This document shows, piece after piece, positions 18,791 to 27,890 of a DNA stretch of 64,000 nt. The position numbers and the translations under genes were made by a program. Where the stretch lies: assembly GCF_014648595.1 (NCBI RefSeq), contig NZ_BMRK01000007.1, positions 62,001-126,000 on the forward strand, read 5' to 3'. The stretch is from Nocardioides luteus. Lineage in GTDB: Bacteria; Actinomycetota; Actinomycetes; Propionibacteriales; Nocardioidaceae. The notes beneath the pieces are model-generated. The model saw nothing but the letters and a program-made list of their open reading frames with translations, had not been told where the DNA came from and did not search any database. Every line of letters starts with the position of its first letter. Positions within the stretch are counted from its first letter, which is position 1.

Positions 18791-21274
18791 ATGACGCAGG
18801 AGCAGGCTGAGCAGGCGACGTACGACGTCGTGGAGCTGCAGGACAAGTGGCGCCCCATCTGGGAGAAGCTGGAGCCGTTCAAGGCCGGCCAGCGCGAGGG
18901 GGCCGAGAAGCGTTACGCCCTCACGATGTTCCCCTACCCCTCCGGCGACCTGCACATGGGTCACGCCGAGGTGACCGCGCTCCACGACGTGCTGGCCCGC
19001 TACTGGTGGCTGAAGGGCTACGACGTCCTGAACCCGATCGGCTGGGACTCCTTCGGCCTGCCCGCCGAGAACGCCGCGATCAAGCGCAACGAGAACCCGG
19101 CCGGCTGGACCTACGCCAACATCGAGACCCAGGCGGAGTCGTTCAAGCGCTACGGCATCTCCTTCGACTGGTCGCGCAGGCTGCACACCTCCGACCCGGA
19201 GTACTACAAGTGGACGCAGTGGATCTTCCTGAAGCTGTACGAGGCGGGGCTGGCCTACCGCAAGAAGTCGCCGGTCAACTGGTGCCCCAACGACCAGACG
19301 GTGCTGGCCAACGAGCAGGTCGTCAACGGTGAGTGCGAGCGCTGCGGCGCGGTGGTCACCAAGCGTGACCTGACCCAGTGGTACTTCAAGACCACGGCCT
19401 ACGCCGAGGAGCTGTACAACGGCCTGGACCAGCTGCAGGACACCTGGATCGGCAAGGTCGTCAACATGCAGCGCAACTGGATCGGCCGGTCCGAGGGCGC
19501 GCACGTCGACTTCGACATCACGCTGCCTGACGGTGGGACGAAGAAGGTCACCGTCTTCACCACCCGTCCCGACACGCTGTACGGCGCGACCTTCATGGTC
19601 GTCGCCGCCGACGCCGACCTGGCCGCCGAGATCGTGGCGCCGGAGCGGGCGGCTGCGCTGGAGAGCTACCTGGAGGACGTACGCAAGGCCTCCGACATCG
19701 ACCGGCTGGCGACCGACCGGCCCAAGACCGGTGTCGACCTGGGCGTGACCGCGACCAACCCGGTCACCGGCGAGCAGATCCCGGTGTGGGCGGCCGACTA
19801 CGTGCTGGCCGACTACGGCACCGGTGCGGTGATGGCCGTCCCGGCCCACGACCAGCGCGACCTGGACTTCGCCAAGGCCTTCGACCTGCCGGTGCGCCGC
19901 GTCGTGGACGTGCCGGGCGCCGACAACCCCGAGGAGACCTACGTCGCGACCGTCGGTGACGGTGCGTACGTGAACTCGCTAGAGCTGGAGGGCGTCGCCG
20001 ACAAGGCCAGCGGCATCCACAAGATCATCGAGAAGCTGGAGGCCGAGGGCCACGGCAAGGGCACGGTCAACTACCGGCTGCGCGACTGGCTGCTGTCGCG
20101 CCAGCGCTACTGGGGTGCGCCGATCCCGATCGTCCACTGCCCGGTCGACGGCGAGGTGCCGGTGCCCGAGGAGCAGCTGCCGGTGCAGCTGCCCGAGCTG
20201 AAGGGCGCCGACCTGAAGCCGAAGGGCGTCTCACCGCTGGCCGCGGCCTCGGAGTGGGTCAACGTCACCTGCCCGAAGTGCGGCGGGCCGGCGACGCGCG
20301 ACTCCGACACGATGGACACCTTCGTGGACTCCTCGTGGTACTTCCTGCGCTACCTGTCGCCGACGGACGAGACCCAGGCCTTCTCCACCGAGCTGGCCCG
20401 CGAGTGGGGTCCGATCGACTTCTACCTGGGCGGCGACGAGCACGCCGTGCTGCACCTGATGTACGCCCGGTTCTTCACCAAGGCGCTGCGCGACATCGGC
20501 CTGATCGACTGGGACGAGCCGTTCTCGTCCTACCTGTCCCAGGGCAAGGTCATCAACGGCGGCAAGAAGATGTCGAAGTCGCTGGGCAACGGCGTCAACC
20601 TGAGCGATGTGCTGGAGCAGTTCGGTGTCGACGCGACCCGGCTGACCCTGGTCTTCGCCTCCCCGCCGGAGGACAACATCGACTGGGCCGACGTCTCGCC
20701 GGCCGGCTCGGTGAAGTTCCTGCAGCGGGCCTGGCGGCTGGCCGGCGACGTGACCTCGGAGGCCGGGGTCTCCTTCGACGACGGCGACATCGCGCTGCGG
20801 CGTACGACTCACAAGACGGTCGCCGAGGCCGAGCAACTGATCGAGTCCTACCGGTTCAACGTGGTCGTGGCCCGCCTGATGGAGCTGGTCAACGCGACCC
20901 GCAAGGCGATCGACTCGGGTGTCGGCCCGGCCGACCCGGCCGTACGCGAGGCCACGGAGACGGTCGCGATCCTGCTCTCGCTGGTCGCGCCCTACACCGC
21001 CGAGGAGATGTGGGAGCGTCTGGGGCACGAGCCGACGGTCGCGCGCGTAGCGTGGCCGACGCCGCTGCCCCACCTGCTCGTGGAGGACTCCGTGACCGCC
21101 GTCGTGCAGATCAAGGGCAAGGTGCGCGCGCGCCTGGAGGTCTCGCCCTCGATCTCCGAGGCCGACCTGGAGGCCGCCGCGCTGGCCGACCCGACGATCG
21201 CTGCCGCGATCGAGGGGCAGACCGTACGCAAGGTCATCGTCCGCGCGCCGAAGCTGGTCAACATCGTCGTGTGA
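18791..21274 (+). CDS. leuS: Leucyl-tRNA synthetase
   Basis: LeuRS charges tRNA-Leu with leucine. The 827-residue bacterial form is complete. The class I signature is [12 protein letters not shown] (HMGH at 55-58), the CP1 editing domain contains [12 protein letters not shown] and the specificity region near [11 protein letters not shown], the zinc-type Cys pairs are CERCG and CPKCGG, and KMSKS is at 593-597. ATG 18791 is preceded by AAGGA. The gene is alone between the leader/attenuator and a strong terminator, so it seems to form its own transcription unit. Confidence 0.98.
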   Translation: MTQEQAEQATYDVVELQDKWRPIWEKLEPFKAGQREGAEKRYALTMFPYPSGDLHMGHAEVTALHDVLARYWWLKGYDVLNPIGWDSFGLPAENAAIKRNENPAGWTYANIETQAESFKRYGISFDWSRRLHTSDPEYYKWTQWIFLKLYEAGLAYRKKSPVNWCPNDQTVLANEQVVNGECERCGAVVTKRDLTQWYFKTTAYAEELYNGLDQLQDTWIGKVVNMQRNWIGRSEGAHVDFDITLPDGGTKKVTVFTTRPDTLYGATFMVVAADADLAAEIVAPERAAALESYLEDVRKASDIDRLATDRPKTGVDLGVTATNPVTGEQIPVWAADYVLADYGTGAVMAVPAHDQRDLDFAKAFDLPVRRVVDVPGADNPEETYVATVGDGAYVNSLELEGVADKASGIHKIIEKLEAEGHGKGTVNYRLRDWLLSRQRYWGAPIPIVHCPVDGEVPVPEEQLPVQLPELKGADLKPKGVSPLAAASEWVNVTCPKCGGPATRDSDTMDTFVDSSWYFLRYLSPTDETQAFSTELAREWGPIDFYLGGDEHAVLHLMYARFFTKALRDIGLIDWDEPFSSYLSQGKVINGGKKMSKSLGNGVNLSDVLEQFGVDATRLTLVFASPPEDNIDWADVSPAGSVKFLQRAWRLAGDVTSEAGVSFDDGDIALRRTTHKTVAEAEQLIESYRFNVVVARLMELVNATRKAIDSGVGPADPAVREATETVAILLSLVAPYTAEEMWERLGHEPTVARVAWPTPLPHLLVEDSVTAVVQIKGKVRARLEVSPSISEADLEAAALADPTIAAAIEGQTVRKVIVRAPKLVNIVV

Positions 21275-21286
21275 CGACTGATCGTC

Positions 21287-21318
21287 GAGAGCCCCTGGGA
21301 ACGCTCCCAGGGGCTCTC
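21287..21318 (+). terminator. leuS terminator
   Basis: GAGAGCCCCTGGGA (21287-21300) pairs perfectly with 21305-21318 across a 4-base loop, followed by TGTGCTCTG. It lies between leuS and the convergent secreted-protein gene and can serve both. Confidence 0.9.
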
Positions 21319-21344
21319 TGTGCTCTGCGGAGGGATGCTGGGGG

Positions 21345-21842
21345 TCAGCAGCCGCCGCAGTTGTAGTAGAGGATGTCCCAGTGGTTGCCCTCGTCGGTGT
21401 AGAGGTTCCCGGAGCCGGACTTGTACTGGTAGCCCCAGCCGGAGACGTAGCCGAGGTAGGTGAAGTTGTTCTTGATGTACTTGCCGACGCAGGTGGTCTT
21501 CGAGATGTCGAGCTTGTAGCCGTTCCAGTGGCTGTAGGTGCCGCTCGAGTGGCCGGTCTCGGTGCCACCGGTGATCGTGATCGCGCAGCCGCTCGCGGAC
21601 TTCAGCGTCCTGATGCCGGAGATCGTGGTCTGCCGGACCTGCTCGAACGAGGTGCAGGTGGATGTGTTGCGGTCGCTGCAGCCGCCGCTCGAGGTCCAGC
21701 CGATCCCCGCGGCGCTGAGCTGCGAGGTGGCCTGGGAGTGGGTGAGGAACGTCGCGGCCGAGGCGGACGGGGCCACGTACAGGGTGAGCGCGGCCGCGAG
21801 GGCGGCGGCAAGGGTGAGGATCCGTCGGACGGTGCGGGGCAT
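21345..21842 (-). CDS. Secreted protein, possible M15-like metallopeptidase
   Basis: The 165-residue precursor starts at 21842 with GGAGG 6 bases upstream. A Sec signal peptide (RRILTLAAALAAALTLYVAPSASA) is followed by a mature domain of about 137 residues with five or more Cys, consistent with an exported disulfide-bonded protein. GHSSG..SHWNGYKLDI and, later, EGNHWDI have the H-x(n)-G-x-x-x-D and E-x-x-H-W pattern of M15 peptidoglycan peptidases (zinc His, Asp, His). The family call is by motif only; a cell-wall hydrolase role is the best guess. Confidence 0.6.
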   Translation of the reverse strand: MPRTVRRILTLAAALAAALTLYVAPSASAATFLTHSQATSQLSAAGIGWTSSGGCSDRNTSTCTSFEQVRQTTISGIRTLKSASGCAITITGGTETGHSSGTYSHWNGYKLDISKTTCVGKYIKNNFTYLGYVSGWGYQYKSGSGNLYTDEGNHWDILYYNCGGC

Positions 21843-21979
21843 GATGCCTCCAGGGTGCGGGGATGGGGGGGACCTGACACTAATGGCCGCTCCGGACCTG
21901 CGTACAGAAATTCCCGGGCTCCGTCGTCGGCGGAACATGTGTTTCCGGTTGCGTAGGGGCGGCCCGCTAGGCTGCGGTC

Positions 21980-22840
21980 ATGGCCCGGGTAGCGATCGTG
22001 ACCGACTCGACCGCGATGCTTCCATCCGACCTCGGGGACGCCGCGGAGCTGATCACGTCAGTGCCGCTCCAGGTGATCGTGGATGGGACCTCGTACGACG
22101 ACGGTGTTGAGGAGACCTCGCCGGAAGCGCTGCTCTCGGCGCTGGATGCGCACCGGACGGTGACGACCTCGCGTCCGTCGCCCGCGCTGCTGGCGGAGGT
22201 CTACTCGAAGCTGGCCGCCGAGGGGTATGAGGAGATCGTCTCCATCCACCTCTCCGCGGAGCTGAGCGCGACGTGCGAGTCGTCGATGCTGGCTGCTCGG
22301 GAGTCGCCGGTGCCGGTGATCACCGTGGACACCAAGCTGGTCGGTCCCGGCGTCGGCTTCGCGGTGATGGCCGCCGCAAAGGTCGTAGGGCGTGGTGGGA
22401 GCGCCGCCGAGGCGCGCGACGCCGCGCTGGAACGGGTCGCCGCCACGCAGTCCTACTTCTACGTCGACACGCTCGAATACCTGCGTCGCGGTGGCCGGAT
22501 CGGTGCTGCCGCCGCGCTGCTCGGCACCGCGCTCGCGGTCAAGCCGCTGCTCACCATCGAGGACGGTCGGGTCGTTCCCCACGAGCGGGTACGCACCGCC
22601 GAGCGCGCCATCGCCAGGTTGCGCGCGCTCGGGGTCGAGGCCGGTGAGGATCGCGACGCCGTCGAGGTGGTCGTGGCTCATCTGGGCAGCCCGGACCGGG
22701 CCACGGCGATGACCGAGGGGCTCTACGAAGAGCTGGACGACAAGATCAACGGCAAGATCCGCGTCGGGGAGCTGGGTGCGGTCCTGGGGGCACACGTCGG
22801 TCCGGGGTGTGTGGCGGTCGTCGTGGGGCCCTGTCTCTAG
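21980..22840 (+). CDS. DegV family fatty-acid-binding protein
   Basis: The 286-residue protein has the DegV layout: VAIVTDSTAMLP at the N-terminus, TSRPSPALLAEVY and IHLSAELSATCESSMLAA (lipid head-group contacts), VDTLEYLRRGGRIG and the KPLLTIEDG strand. DegV/FakB proteins hold a fatty acid and present it to a fatty acid kinase. In actinobacteria degV commonly precedes comEA-comEC-holA as here, although no functional link is established. It starts at ATG 21980 and is probably co-directional but separately transcribed from comEA. Confidence 0.92.
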   Translation: MARVAIVTDSTAMLPSDLGDAAELITSVPLQVIVDGTSYDDGVEETSPEALLSALDAHRTVTTSRPSPALLAEVYSKLAAEGYEEIVSIHLSAELSATCESSMLAARESPVPVITVDTKLVGPGVGFAVMAAAKVVGRGGSAAEARDAALERVAATQSYFYVDTLEYLRRGGRIGAAAALLGTALAVKPLLTIEDGRVVPHERVRTAERAIARLRALGVEAGEDRDAVEVVVAHLGSPDRATAMTEGLYEELDDKINGKIRVGELGAVLGAHVGPGCVAVVVGPCL

Positions 22841-22945
22841 CCTCTGGTCTAGTCTTTTCGGGCCGATCACCGTCCACAGGGTCGGTTGAGGACCGGGTTC
22901 TCCACAGGGGCCTGGATCACGCTTCTGAGTGTCGGCGTCGGCGCA

Positions 22946-22958
22946 TACCTTCGGCGTC
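22946..22958 (+). promoter_or_regulatory. comEA promoter, leaderless
   Basis: TACCTT (22946-22951) lies 7 bases before ATG 22959, with a weak -35 TTCTGA (22923-22928) at 17-base spacing. The transcript would begin at the start codon. Confidence 0.5.
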
Positions 22959-23855
22959 ATGCGGACCCGACCGACCTCCGAACATGCCGACGCCGTCGCC
23001 CGGCGCCTAGAGCAGCTGCGTGCCGAGATCGACCCGCCGGACGAGGACGACGGCCAGGGTGGGGAGGAGGACTGGCAGCCGCCCTGGTGGGACGGGCCGG
23101 TCGCGACCGACACCGCTGAGCTCGATCCGACGGTGCCTGTGCGTGTGCCTGTGCCTGGGCGGCACGCGTCGCGGCGCGAGGTCGTGATCTCGCCCGATGC
23201 GGTCCTACCGGAGCCGCTTCGGGGACGGGTCAGTCTCGGACCGTGGCATCTCGTCGTGGTCTCGCTGGTGCTGGTCGTGGGCCTGGCGGTGGCGTGCTGG
23301 TGGATGATCCGCGCCGACCCGGAGGTGGTGCCTGCCGCGCGGGCGGCGCCCTCTTCCTCGGCCTCTCCGCTGGTGGAGCTGCCGACCGGATCGGCGGCGC
23401 CGTCGGAGAGTGCGTCGGCCGGGACGGTGACGGTCGACGTGGAGGGCAAGGTGCCCGAGCCCGGCATCGTCGTGCTGCCCGTCGGGTCCCGGGTCGTCGA
23501 TGCCGTCGAGGCCGCTGGGGGCGCGCCCCACAAGCACCTCGCCGGGCTCAATCTCGCCGCGGTGCTCACCGACGGCCAGCAGATCGTGGTCGGCGCTCCG
23601 AACGGCGGTGCACGGGTGGCAGGGCCCGGCTCGGGAGGTCCCGTTGCGGCGCCGGGGGCGGGGACGGGGGTGAGCCTCAACTCCGGCTCCGCTGAGCAGC
23701 TCGAGACGCTGCCCGGGGTAGGGCCCGTGACGGCGCAGGCGATCATCGACTGGCGCACGACCAATGGCGCCTTCTCCTCCGTCGACGAGCTGCTCGAGGT
23801 CGACGGGATCGGACCGAAGACCTTCGCCAAGCTCGAGCCCCTGGTCATGCTGTGA
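22959..23855 (+). CDS. comEA: ComEA family DNA-binding protein
   Basis: The 298-residue protein has an acidic cytoplasmic N-terminus (about 1-90), one membrane segment (WHLVVVSLVLVVGLAVACWW), a Ser/Pro linker, an SLBB-type domain (VTVDVEGKVPEPGIVVLPVGSR...) and a C-terminal helix-hairpin-helix pair (ETLPGVGPVTAQAIIDWR ... EVDGIGPKTFAKLEP) that binds DNA. ComEA passes incoming DNA to the ComEC channel. The long N-terminal extension is typical of actinobacteria. Its stop overlaps the comEC start (GTGA), so the two are coupled. Confidence 0.93.
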   Translation: MRTRPTSEHADAVARRLEQLRAEIDPPDEDDGQGGEEDWQPPWWDGPVATDTAELDPTVPVRVPVPGRHASRREVVISPDAVLPEPLRGRVSLGPWHLVVVSLVLVVGLAVACWWMIRADPEVVPAARAAPSSSASPLVELPTGSAAPSESASAGTVTVDVEGKVPEPGIVVLPVGSRVVDAVEAAGGAPHKHLAGLNLAAVLTDGQQIVVGAPNGGARVAGPGSGGPVAAPGAGTGVSLNSGSAEQLETLPGVGPVTAQAIIDWRTTNGAFSSVDELLEVDGIGPKTFAKLEPLVML

Positions 23856-26140
23856 ACGACCTGCGACTGCCTCTGCTCGGCGCCGGCGCGTGGGCGGGAG
23901 CGCTGGCCGGGCCGTTCGGGGTGACCGGGGGAATGCTCGGCGCTGTTCTCCTGGTGGTCCTGGGGTCGGTGCTCGCGGTTGCGGGCGGCTGGGCGATCCA
24001 CAGACGGCGAGCGACGGCGCTCGCGCTGGTGGTGATGGTGGCGGGGGCGGCCGCGGTCGCCGGTCTGCATGCCGCCCGGGTGAGCGACAACCCGGTGGCG
24101 GACCTCGCCGAGCGACGAGCACAGGTGCGGGTGACCGCCACCGTGACCACGGACCCGAAGGAGGTGACCGGCCAGCACGCGACCTATCAGCTGCGCCGGA
24201 TCAGTGTGCGGGAGATCAAGGGACGCGGGGTGGTCTACCGGCTGCGCACCCCGGTGGTCGTCCTCGGTCAGGACGGCTGGGCTGACGTCCCGCTCGGCAC
24301 GACCGTGTCGACGACGGGTCGGCTGGGCCCGAGCGACTCCCATGAGGAGTCGGCGCTGCTGATCGCCGGCGCACCGCGGGTCGTGGCCGGCCCGGGGGTC
24401 TGGTGGCGAGCCTCCGACTCGCTGCGTGGATCCATCCGCGACGCGGTCGCTCACCGGCCGCCCGACCAGGCCGCCCTCGTCCCGGCGCTGGTCGACGGCG
24501 ACGACACCGGGCTCTCCGACGAGCTCGCCGACGACTTCCGCACCACCGGCCTCACCCATCTGCTCGCGGTCTCGGGCACCAACCTGACGCTGGTGGTGGG
24601 GTTCATGCTGATCGTCGCGCGCTGGGCCGGGGTGCGGGGGAGAGGGCTCTATGCAGTCGGCGTGCTCGGCATCCTCGGGTTCATCGTCCTCGCACGCACC
24701 GAGCCGAGCGTCGTGCGAGCGGCGGCGATGGGTGCGGTCGGCCTGCTCGCGATGACCCACAACGGTCGACAGCGAGCGCTGCGCGGGCTCGGCGCGGCGG
24801 TGACCGGTCTGCTGCTGATCGACCCCGGGCTGGCGACGTCGGTCGGGTTCACGCTCTCCGTGCTGGCCACAGCCGGCATCCTGATCTTCGGGCCGCCGTG
24901 GCGTGACGCGATGCGGCGGTGGATGCCGCAGTGGTGTGCGGAGGCGATCGCCGTCCCCGCCGCGGCGCAGCTGGCGTGCACGCCTGTCGTCGCCGCCATC
25001 TCCGGACAGGTCAGCCTGGTCGCGGTGCTCGCCAACCTGCTCGTCGAGCCGGCGGTCGCCCCGGCAACGGTGCTGGGTCTCCTCGGCGGCCTTCTCGGGC
25101 TGGCGTGGGAGCCGCTCGGCATGGTCGCCGGCACGACCGCCACCTGGTGCGTGGCCTGGATCATCGCGGTCGCCCGCTTTGGCGCCGGCCTGCCCACCGC
25201 ACAGGTCGGCTGGGGGACCGGGCCGCTGGCGCTGGGTGTGCTGGTGGCGGTCTGCGCAGGGATCGCCTTCGTGGCGCCTCGCATCCTGCGTCACCCGGTC
25301 ACCGGGGTCGCCGGCTGTCTGGTGCTGCTTGCGGTGGCGCTGGTGCGGCTGCCGACACCTGCCTGGCCGCCGCCCGGGTGGGTGCTGGCGATGTGCGATG
25401 TCGGTCAAGGAGACGCGCTGGCGGTGCGTACCGGGGCGGGGAGTGCGGTCGTCGTCGACGCCGGCCCCGACCCGGACCTCGTCGACGACTGTCTCGACCG
25501 GCTCGAGATCGACCACGTCCCGCTCGCGGTGGTCACCCACTTCCACGCCGACCACGTCAGCGGCATCGAAGGTGTTTTCGCCGGCCGGCAGGTCGGTGAG
25601 GTGTGGACCTCGCGACTCCAGGATCCGGGCGAGGGCGTCCGTCTCGTGACCGAGACGGCACGTTCGGCCGGCGTCGTACCGGGCCCGGCGCCCTACGGCG
25701 CGACGGCGACCATCGGCGAGGTGAGGCTCCAGGTGCTCTGGCCGATGACGGACTCCGAGACTCGCGGGCCGGGCGACGGCTCCACCGCCAACGACGCCAG
25801 CGTGGTGCTGCTGGTCGAGTCCCACGGGCTGCGGCTGCTGCTCACCGGCGACATCGAGCCGGAGGGACAGGAGCGGCTGGCCGACGACCTGGCCGGTCTC
25901 GACGTCGACGTGCTCAAGGTGCCCCACCACGGTTCGCGCTATCAGGACCTCGACTGGCTGCGTACGCTGCGGCCGCAGGTGGCGCTCACCTCGGTCGGAG
26001 CCGACAACGACTACGGTCACCCGGCCACCGCTACCGTGCGCGGTCTCGAGACCGGGGGCACCGAGGTCTACCGCACCGACCGCGACGGCTCCCTCGCGGT
26101 CGTCGAGTCGGGAGGTGAGGCCGACGTGGTGACGCAGTGA
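23852..26140 (+). CDS. comEC: ComEC/Rec2 DNA-uptake channel protein
   Basis: The 762-residue product has all three ComEC parts: an N-terminal membrane/OB-like region (1-200, DUF4131), the competence membrane domain with HLLAVSGTNLTLVVG and many helices (about 220-500), and a C-terminal metallo-beta-lactamase domain with HFHADHVSG (around 562) and VPHHGSRYQD. The family moves single-stranded DNA through the inner membrane and may degrade the other strand. GTG 23852 overlaps comEA; the stop overlaps a possible GTG of holA. Confidence 0.95.
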   Translation: MNDLRLPLLGAGAWAGALAGPFGVTGGMLGAVLLVVLGSVLAVAGGWAIHRRRATALALVVMVAGAAAVAGLHAARVSDNPVADLAERRAQVRVTATVTTDPKEVTGQHATYQLRRISVREIKGRGVVYRLRTPVVVLGQDGWADVPLGTTVSTTGRLGPSDSHEESALLIAGAPRVVAGPGVWWRASDSLRGSIRDAVAHRPPDQAALVPALVDGDDTGLSDELADDFRTTGLTHLLAVSGTNLTLVVGFMLIVARWAGVRGRGLYAVGVLGILGFIVLARTEPSVVRAAAMGAVGLLAMTHNGRQRALRGLGAAVTGLLLIDPGLATSVGFTLSVLATAGILIFGPPWRDAMRRWMPQWCAEAIAVPAAAQLACTPVVAAISGQVSLVAVLANLLVEPAVAPATVLGLLGGLLGLAWEPLGMVAGTTATWCVAWIIAVARFGAGLPTAQVGWGTGPLALGVLVAVCAGIAFVAPRILRHPVTGVAGCLVLLAVALVRLPTPAWPPPGWVLAMCDVGQGDALAVRTGAGSAVVVDAGPDPDLVDDCLDRLEIDHVPLAVVTHFHADHVSGIEGVFAGRQVGEVWTSRLQDPGEGVRLVTETARSAGVVPGPAPYGATATIGEVRLQVLWPMTDSETRGPGDGSTANDASVVLLVESHGLRLLLTGDIEPEGQERLADDLAGLDVDVLKVPHHGSRYQDLDWLRTLRPQVALTSVGADNDYGHPATATVRGLETGGTEVYRTDRDGSLAVVESGGEADVVTQ

Positions 26141-26169
26141 GTGTCGGTGCCGTGTGGGAAGGTGTGAGC

Positions 26170-27153
26170 ATGGCACGCACCGCCTCCGCCCCGAGCCCCA
26201 CCGGCAATCTCTCGGCCTCCGACGTGCTGGGTCGGGTGACCCTGGTGACCGGCAAGGAAGAGTTCCTGGGGGAGCGGACGGTGGCCGCCGCGAAGGCCGC
26301 GGTGAAGGACTACGACCCCGAGGCGGAGATCTCCGAGGCGGGCGCCGCCGACCTGACGCTGGCGACGCTCGGTGAGCTGAGCGCGCCGTCGCTCTTCTCG
26401 AGCATCCGCTGCGTCGTGGTGCGCAACCTGGAGAACCTGCCCGACGAGTCTGTGGCCGGCCTGGTGGACTATGCCGGGATGCCGTCCGACGAGGTCGCGC
26501 TGGTCCTCGTCCACGGCGGCGGGCAGAAGGGCAGCGGCACCCTCGCCAAGCTTCGCAAGCTCCCGAAGGTGACCGAGCACAAGTCGGTCGAGCTGAAGGC
26601 GCGCGAGTTCGGCAGCTTCGTGAAGTCGGAGATGCGGCTCCACGGTGCGAGCCTCGACGAGGAGGGTGCCGACTTCCTGATCCAGGCCGTCGGCCAGGAC
26701 CTCCGCGCCCTCTCCGCCGCGGCGAGCCAGCTCGCCAACGACAACGACGCCAAGCGGCTCGGCCTCGAGCACGTGAAGCAGTACTTCGGCGGGCGTGCCG
26801 AGGTGAAGAACTACGTCATCGCCGACGCGATCATCTCCGGCGACCGGGTCAAGGCGCTCGAGGAGATCCGCTGGGCCCTCGACACCGGCTCCTCCCCGGT
26901 CTACGTGCTCTCCGCCGTAGCCGGCCAGCTCCGCACCGTCGCCAACCACGTCGCCGGCATCCGCGACAGCGGCACCCCACCCTGGAAGCAGAAGTCCATC
27001 GCCGCCCTCGCCCGCGGCTGGTCCCGCGAAGCGGTCGGCGAGGCCCTCCGCTCCGTCGCCCGCGCCGACGCCGACCTCAAGGGCGCCGCCAGCGATCCCG
27101 CGTACACCCTCGAGCGGCTCGTCCTCACCATCGCCGCCCTCCGCCAGCGCTGA
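26170..27153 (+). CDS. holA: DNA polymerase III subunit delta
   Basis: HolA is the clamp-loader subunit that opens the sliding clamp. The 327-residue protein has the delta features: an N-terminal P-loop-like strand without Walker residues (VTLVTGKEEFLGERTVAAAKAAV), LENLPDES, the middle LAKLRKLPK region and a helical C-terminus (LERLVLTIAALRQR). I chose ATG 26170 because GGAAGG lies 7 bases upstream; GTG 26137, overlapping the comEC stop, is an alternative and would add 11 residues. Linkage to comEC is standard in actinobacteria. Confidence 0.93.
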   Translation: MARTASAPSPTGNLSASDVLGRVTLVTGKEEFLGERTVAAAKAAVKDYDPEAEISEAGAADLTLATLGELSAPSLFSSIRCVVVRNLENLPDESVAGLVDYAGMPSDEVALVLVHGGGQKGSGTLAKLRKLPKVTEHKSVELKAREFGSFVKSEMRLHGASLDEEGADFLIQAVGQDLRALSAAASQLANDNDAKRLGLEHVKQYFGGRAEVKNYVIADAIISGDRVKALEEIRWALDTGSSPVYVLSAVAGQLRTVANHVAGIRDSGTPPWKQKSIAALARGWSREAVGEALRSVARADADLKGAASDPAYTLERLVLTIAALRQR

Positions 27154-27161
27154 CCCTCCCC

Positions 27162-27275
27162 GCCGAGACGGCAGTTAGGTCGGCCGAGGCGGCAGTTACG
27201 TACGCACTCGGCCGCCAGAATCGACGTCTCGATCGTCAGAACTGACGTCTCGGCCGTCCGAACTGACGTCTCGGC
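27162..27275. repeat. 21-base-period inverted array, copy 1
   Basis: Left-arm units begin GCCGAGACGGCAGTTA and GCCGAGGCGGCAGTTA exactly 21 bases apart. After a short centre, right-arm units end CAGAACTGACGT and CCGAACTGACGT, again 21 bases apart, each preceded by CTCG. The arms are complementary, so the whole can fold into one long imperfect hairpin. It lies between convergent holA and rpsT, next to the rpsT terminator. It belongs to the same family as 50334-50463 and 62911-63177. Confidence 0.85.
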
Positions 27276-27284
27276 AAATGACGA

Positions 27285-27311
27285 AAGCCCCCGTCACGAG
27301 GACGGGGGCTT
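27285..27311. terminator. rpsT/holA bidirectional terminator
   Basis: AAGCCCCCGTC (27285-27295) pairs perfectly with 27301-27311 across a 5-base loop, between convergent holA and rpsT. Confidence 0.9.
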
Positions 27312-27324
27312 CGGTGGACTCACC

Positions 27325-27585
27325 TCAGAGGGAGGAAGCCTTCTTGGCGATGGCCGACTTGCGGTTGGCGGCCTGGTTCTTGTGGATGACGCCCTTGGAG
27401 ACGGCCTTGTCGAGCTTGCGGGCAGCGACCTTGGCGGTCTCGACGGCGGTGTCCTTCTCGCCGGACTCGGCGGCGGCGTGGAACTTCCGGATGACGGTCT
27501 TGAGCTCGCTCTTGACGGCCTTGTTGCGCTCGTGCGCCTTCTCGTTCTGCTTGTTGCGCTTGACCTGCGACTTGATGTTAGCCAT
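27325..27585 (-). CDS. rpsT: 30S ribosomal protein bS20
   Basis: The 86-residue, Lys/Arg-rich, all-helical protein [20 protein letters not shown]... is bS20, which binds 16S rRNA early in 30S assembly. The start at 27585 has GGAGAG about 11 bases upstream; an upstream in-frame start would add 16 residues absent from the family. A single-gene unit opposite holA is the conserved actinobacterial arrangement. Confidence 0.98.
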   Translation of the reverse strand: MANIKSQVKRNKQNEKAHERNKAVKSELKTVIRKFHAAAESGEKDTAVETAKVAARKLDKAVSKGVIHKNQAANRKSAIAKKASSL

Positions 27586-27890
27586 GGGTGAATGCTCTCC
27601 AGTGCTTCGACGTGTGGTGGTGCGAGCTCTCAATCCGGCCCCTCGGGGAAAGTGAGAGGGGAGAGGCCTACGCGAACACGCTTGCGGTCAAGATTACAGA
27701 CACGTGCGGTTTGGCCTCAAATCGCCGTACCCGGAGTACCTACTGGAGGGTAGGCTGGGGTGATCTCGGTCACGAGAATTCCGGCGGAACCCCTGTTGTG
27801 GCGCGTCTCGAGCGTCTAGGGTCCCCCGCGCGGCGCCTCTCGTACACACCGTCCGTTCACCCCACGCTCACACTGCAGGCCAGGAGAATC
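27586..27890. promoter_or_regulatory. Divergent rpsT and acyl-CoA ligase promoter region
   Basis: For rpsT (minus strand), TTGAGG (27720-27715) and TAATCT (27696-27691) are 18 bases apart, giving a 5' leader of about 100 bases that could fold for autoregulation. For the ligase (plus strand), TAGGCT at 27751-27756 is a plausible -10. GTGATCTCGGTCAC (27760-27773), a CRP/GlxR-type GTGA-N6-TCAC site, sits over the expected start point. The rest shows nothing clear. Confidence 0.6.
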
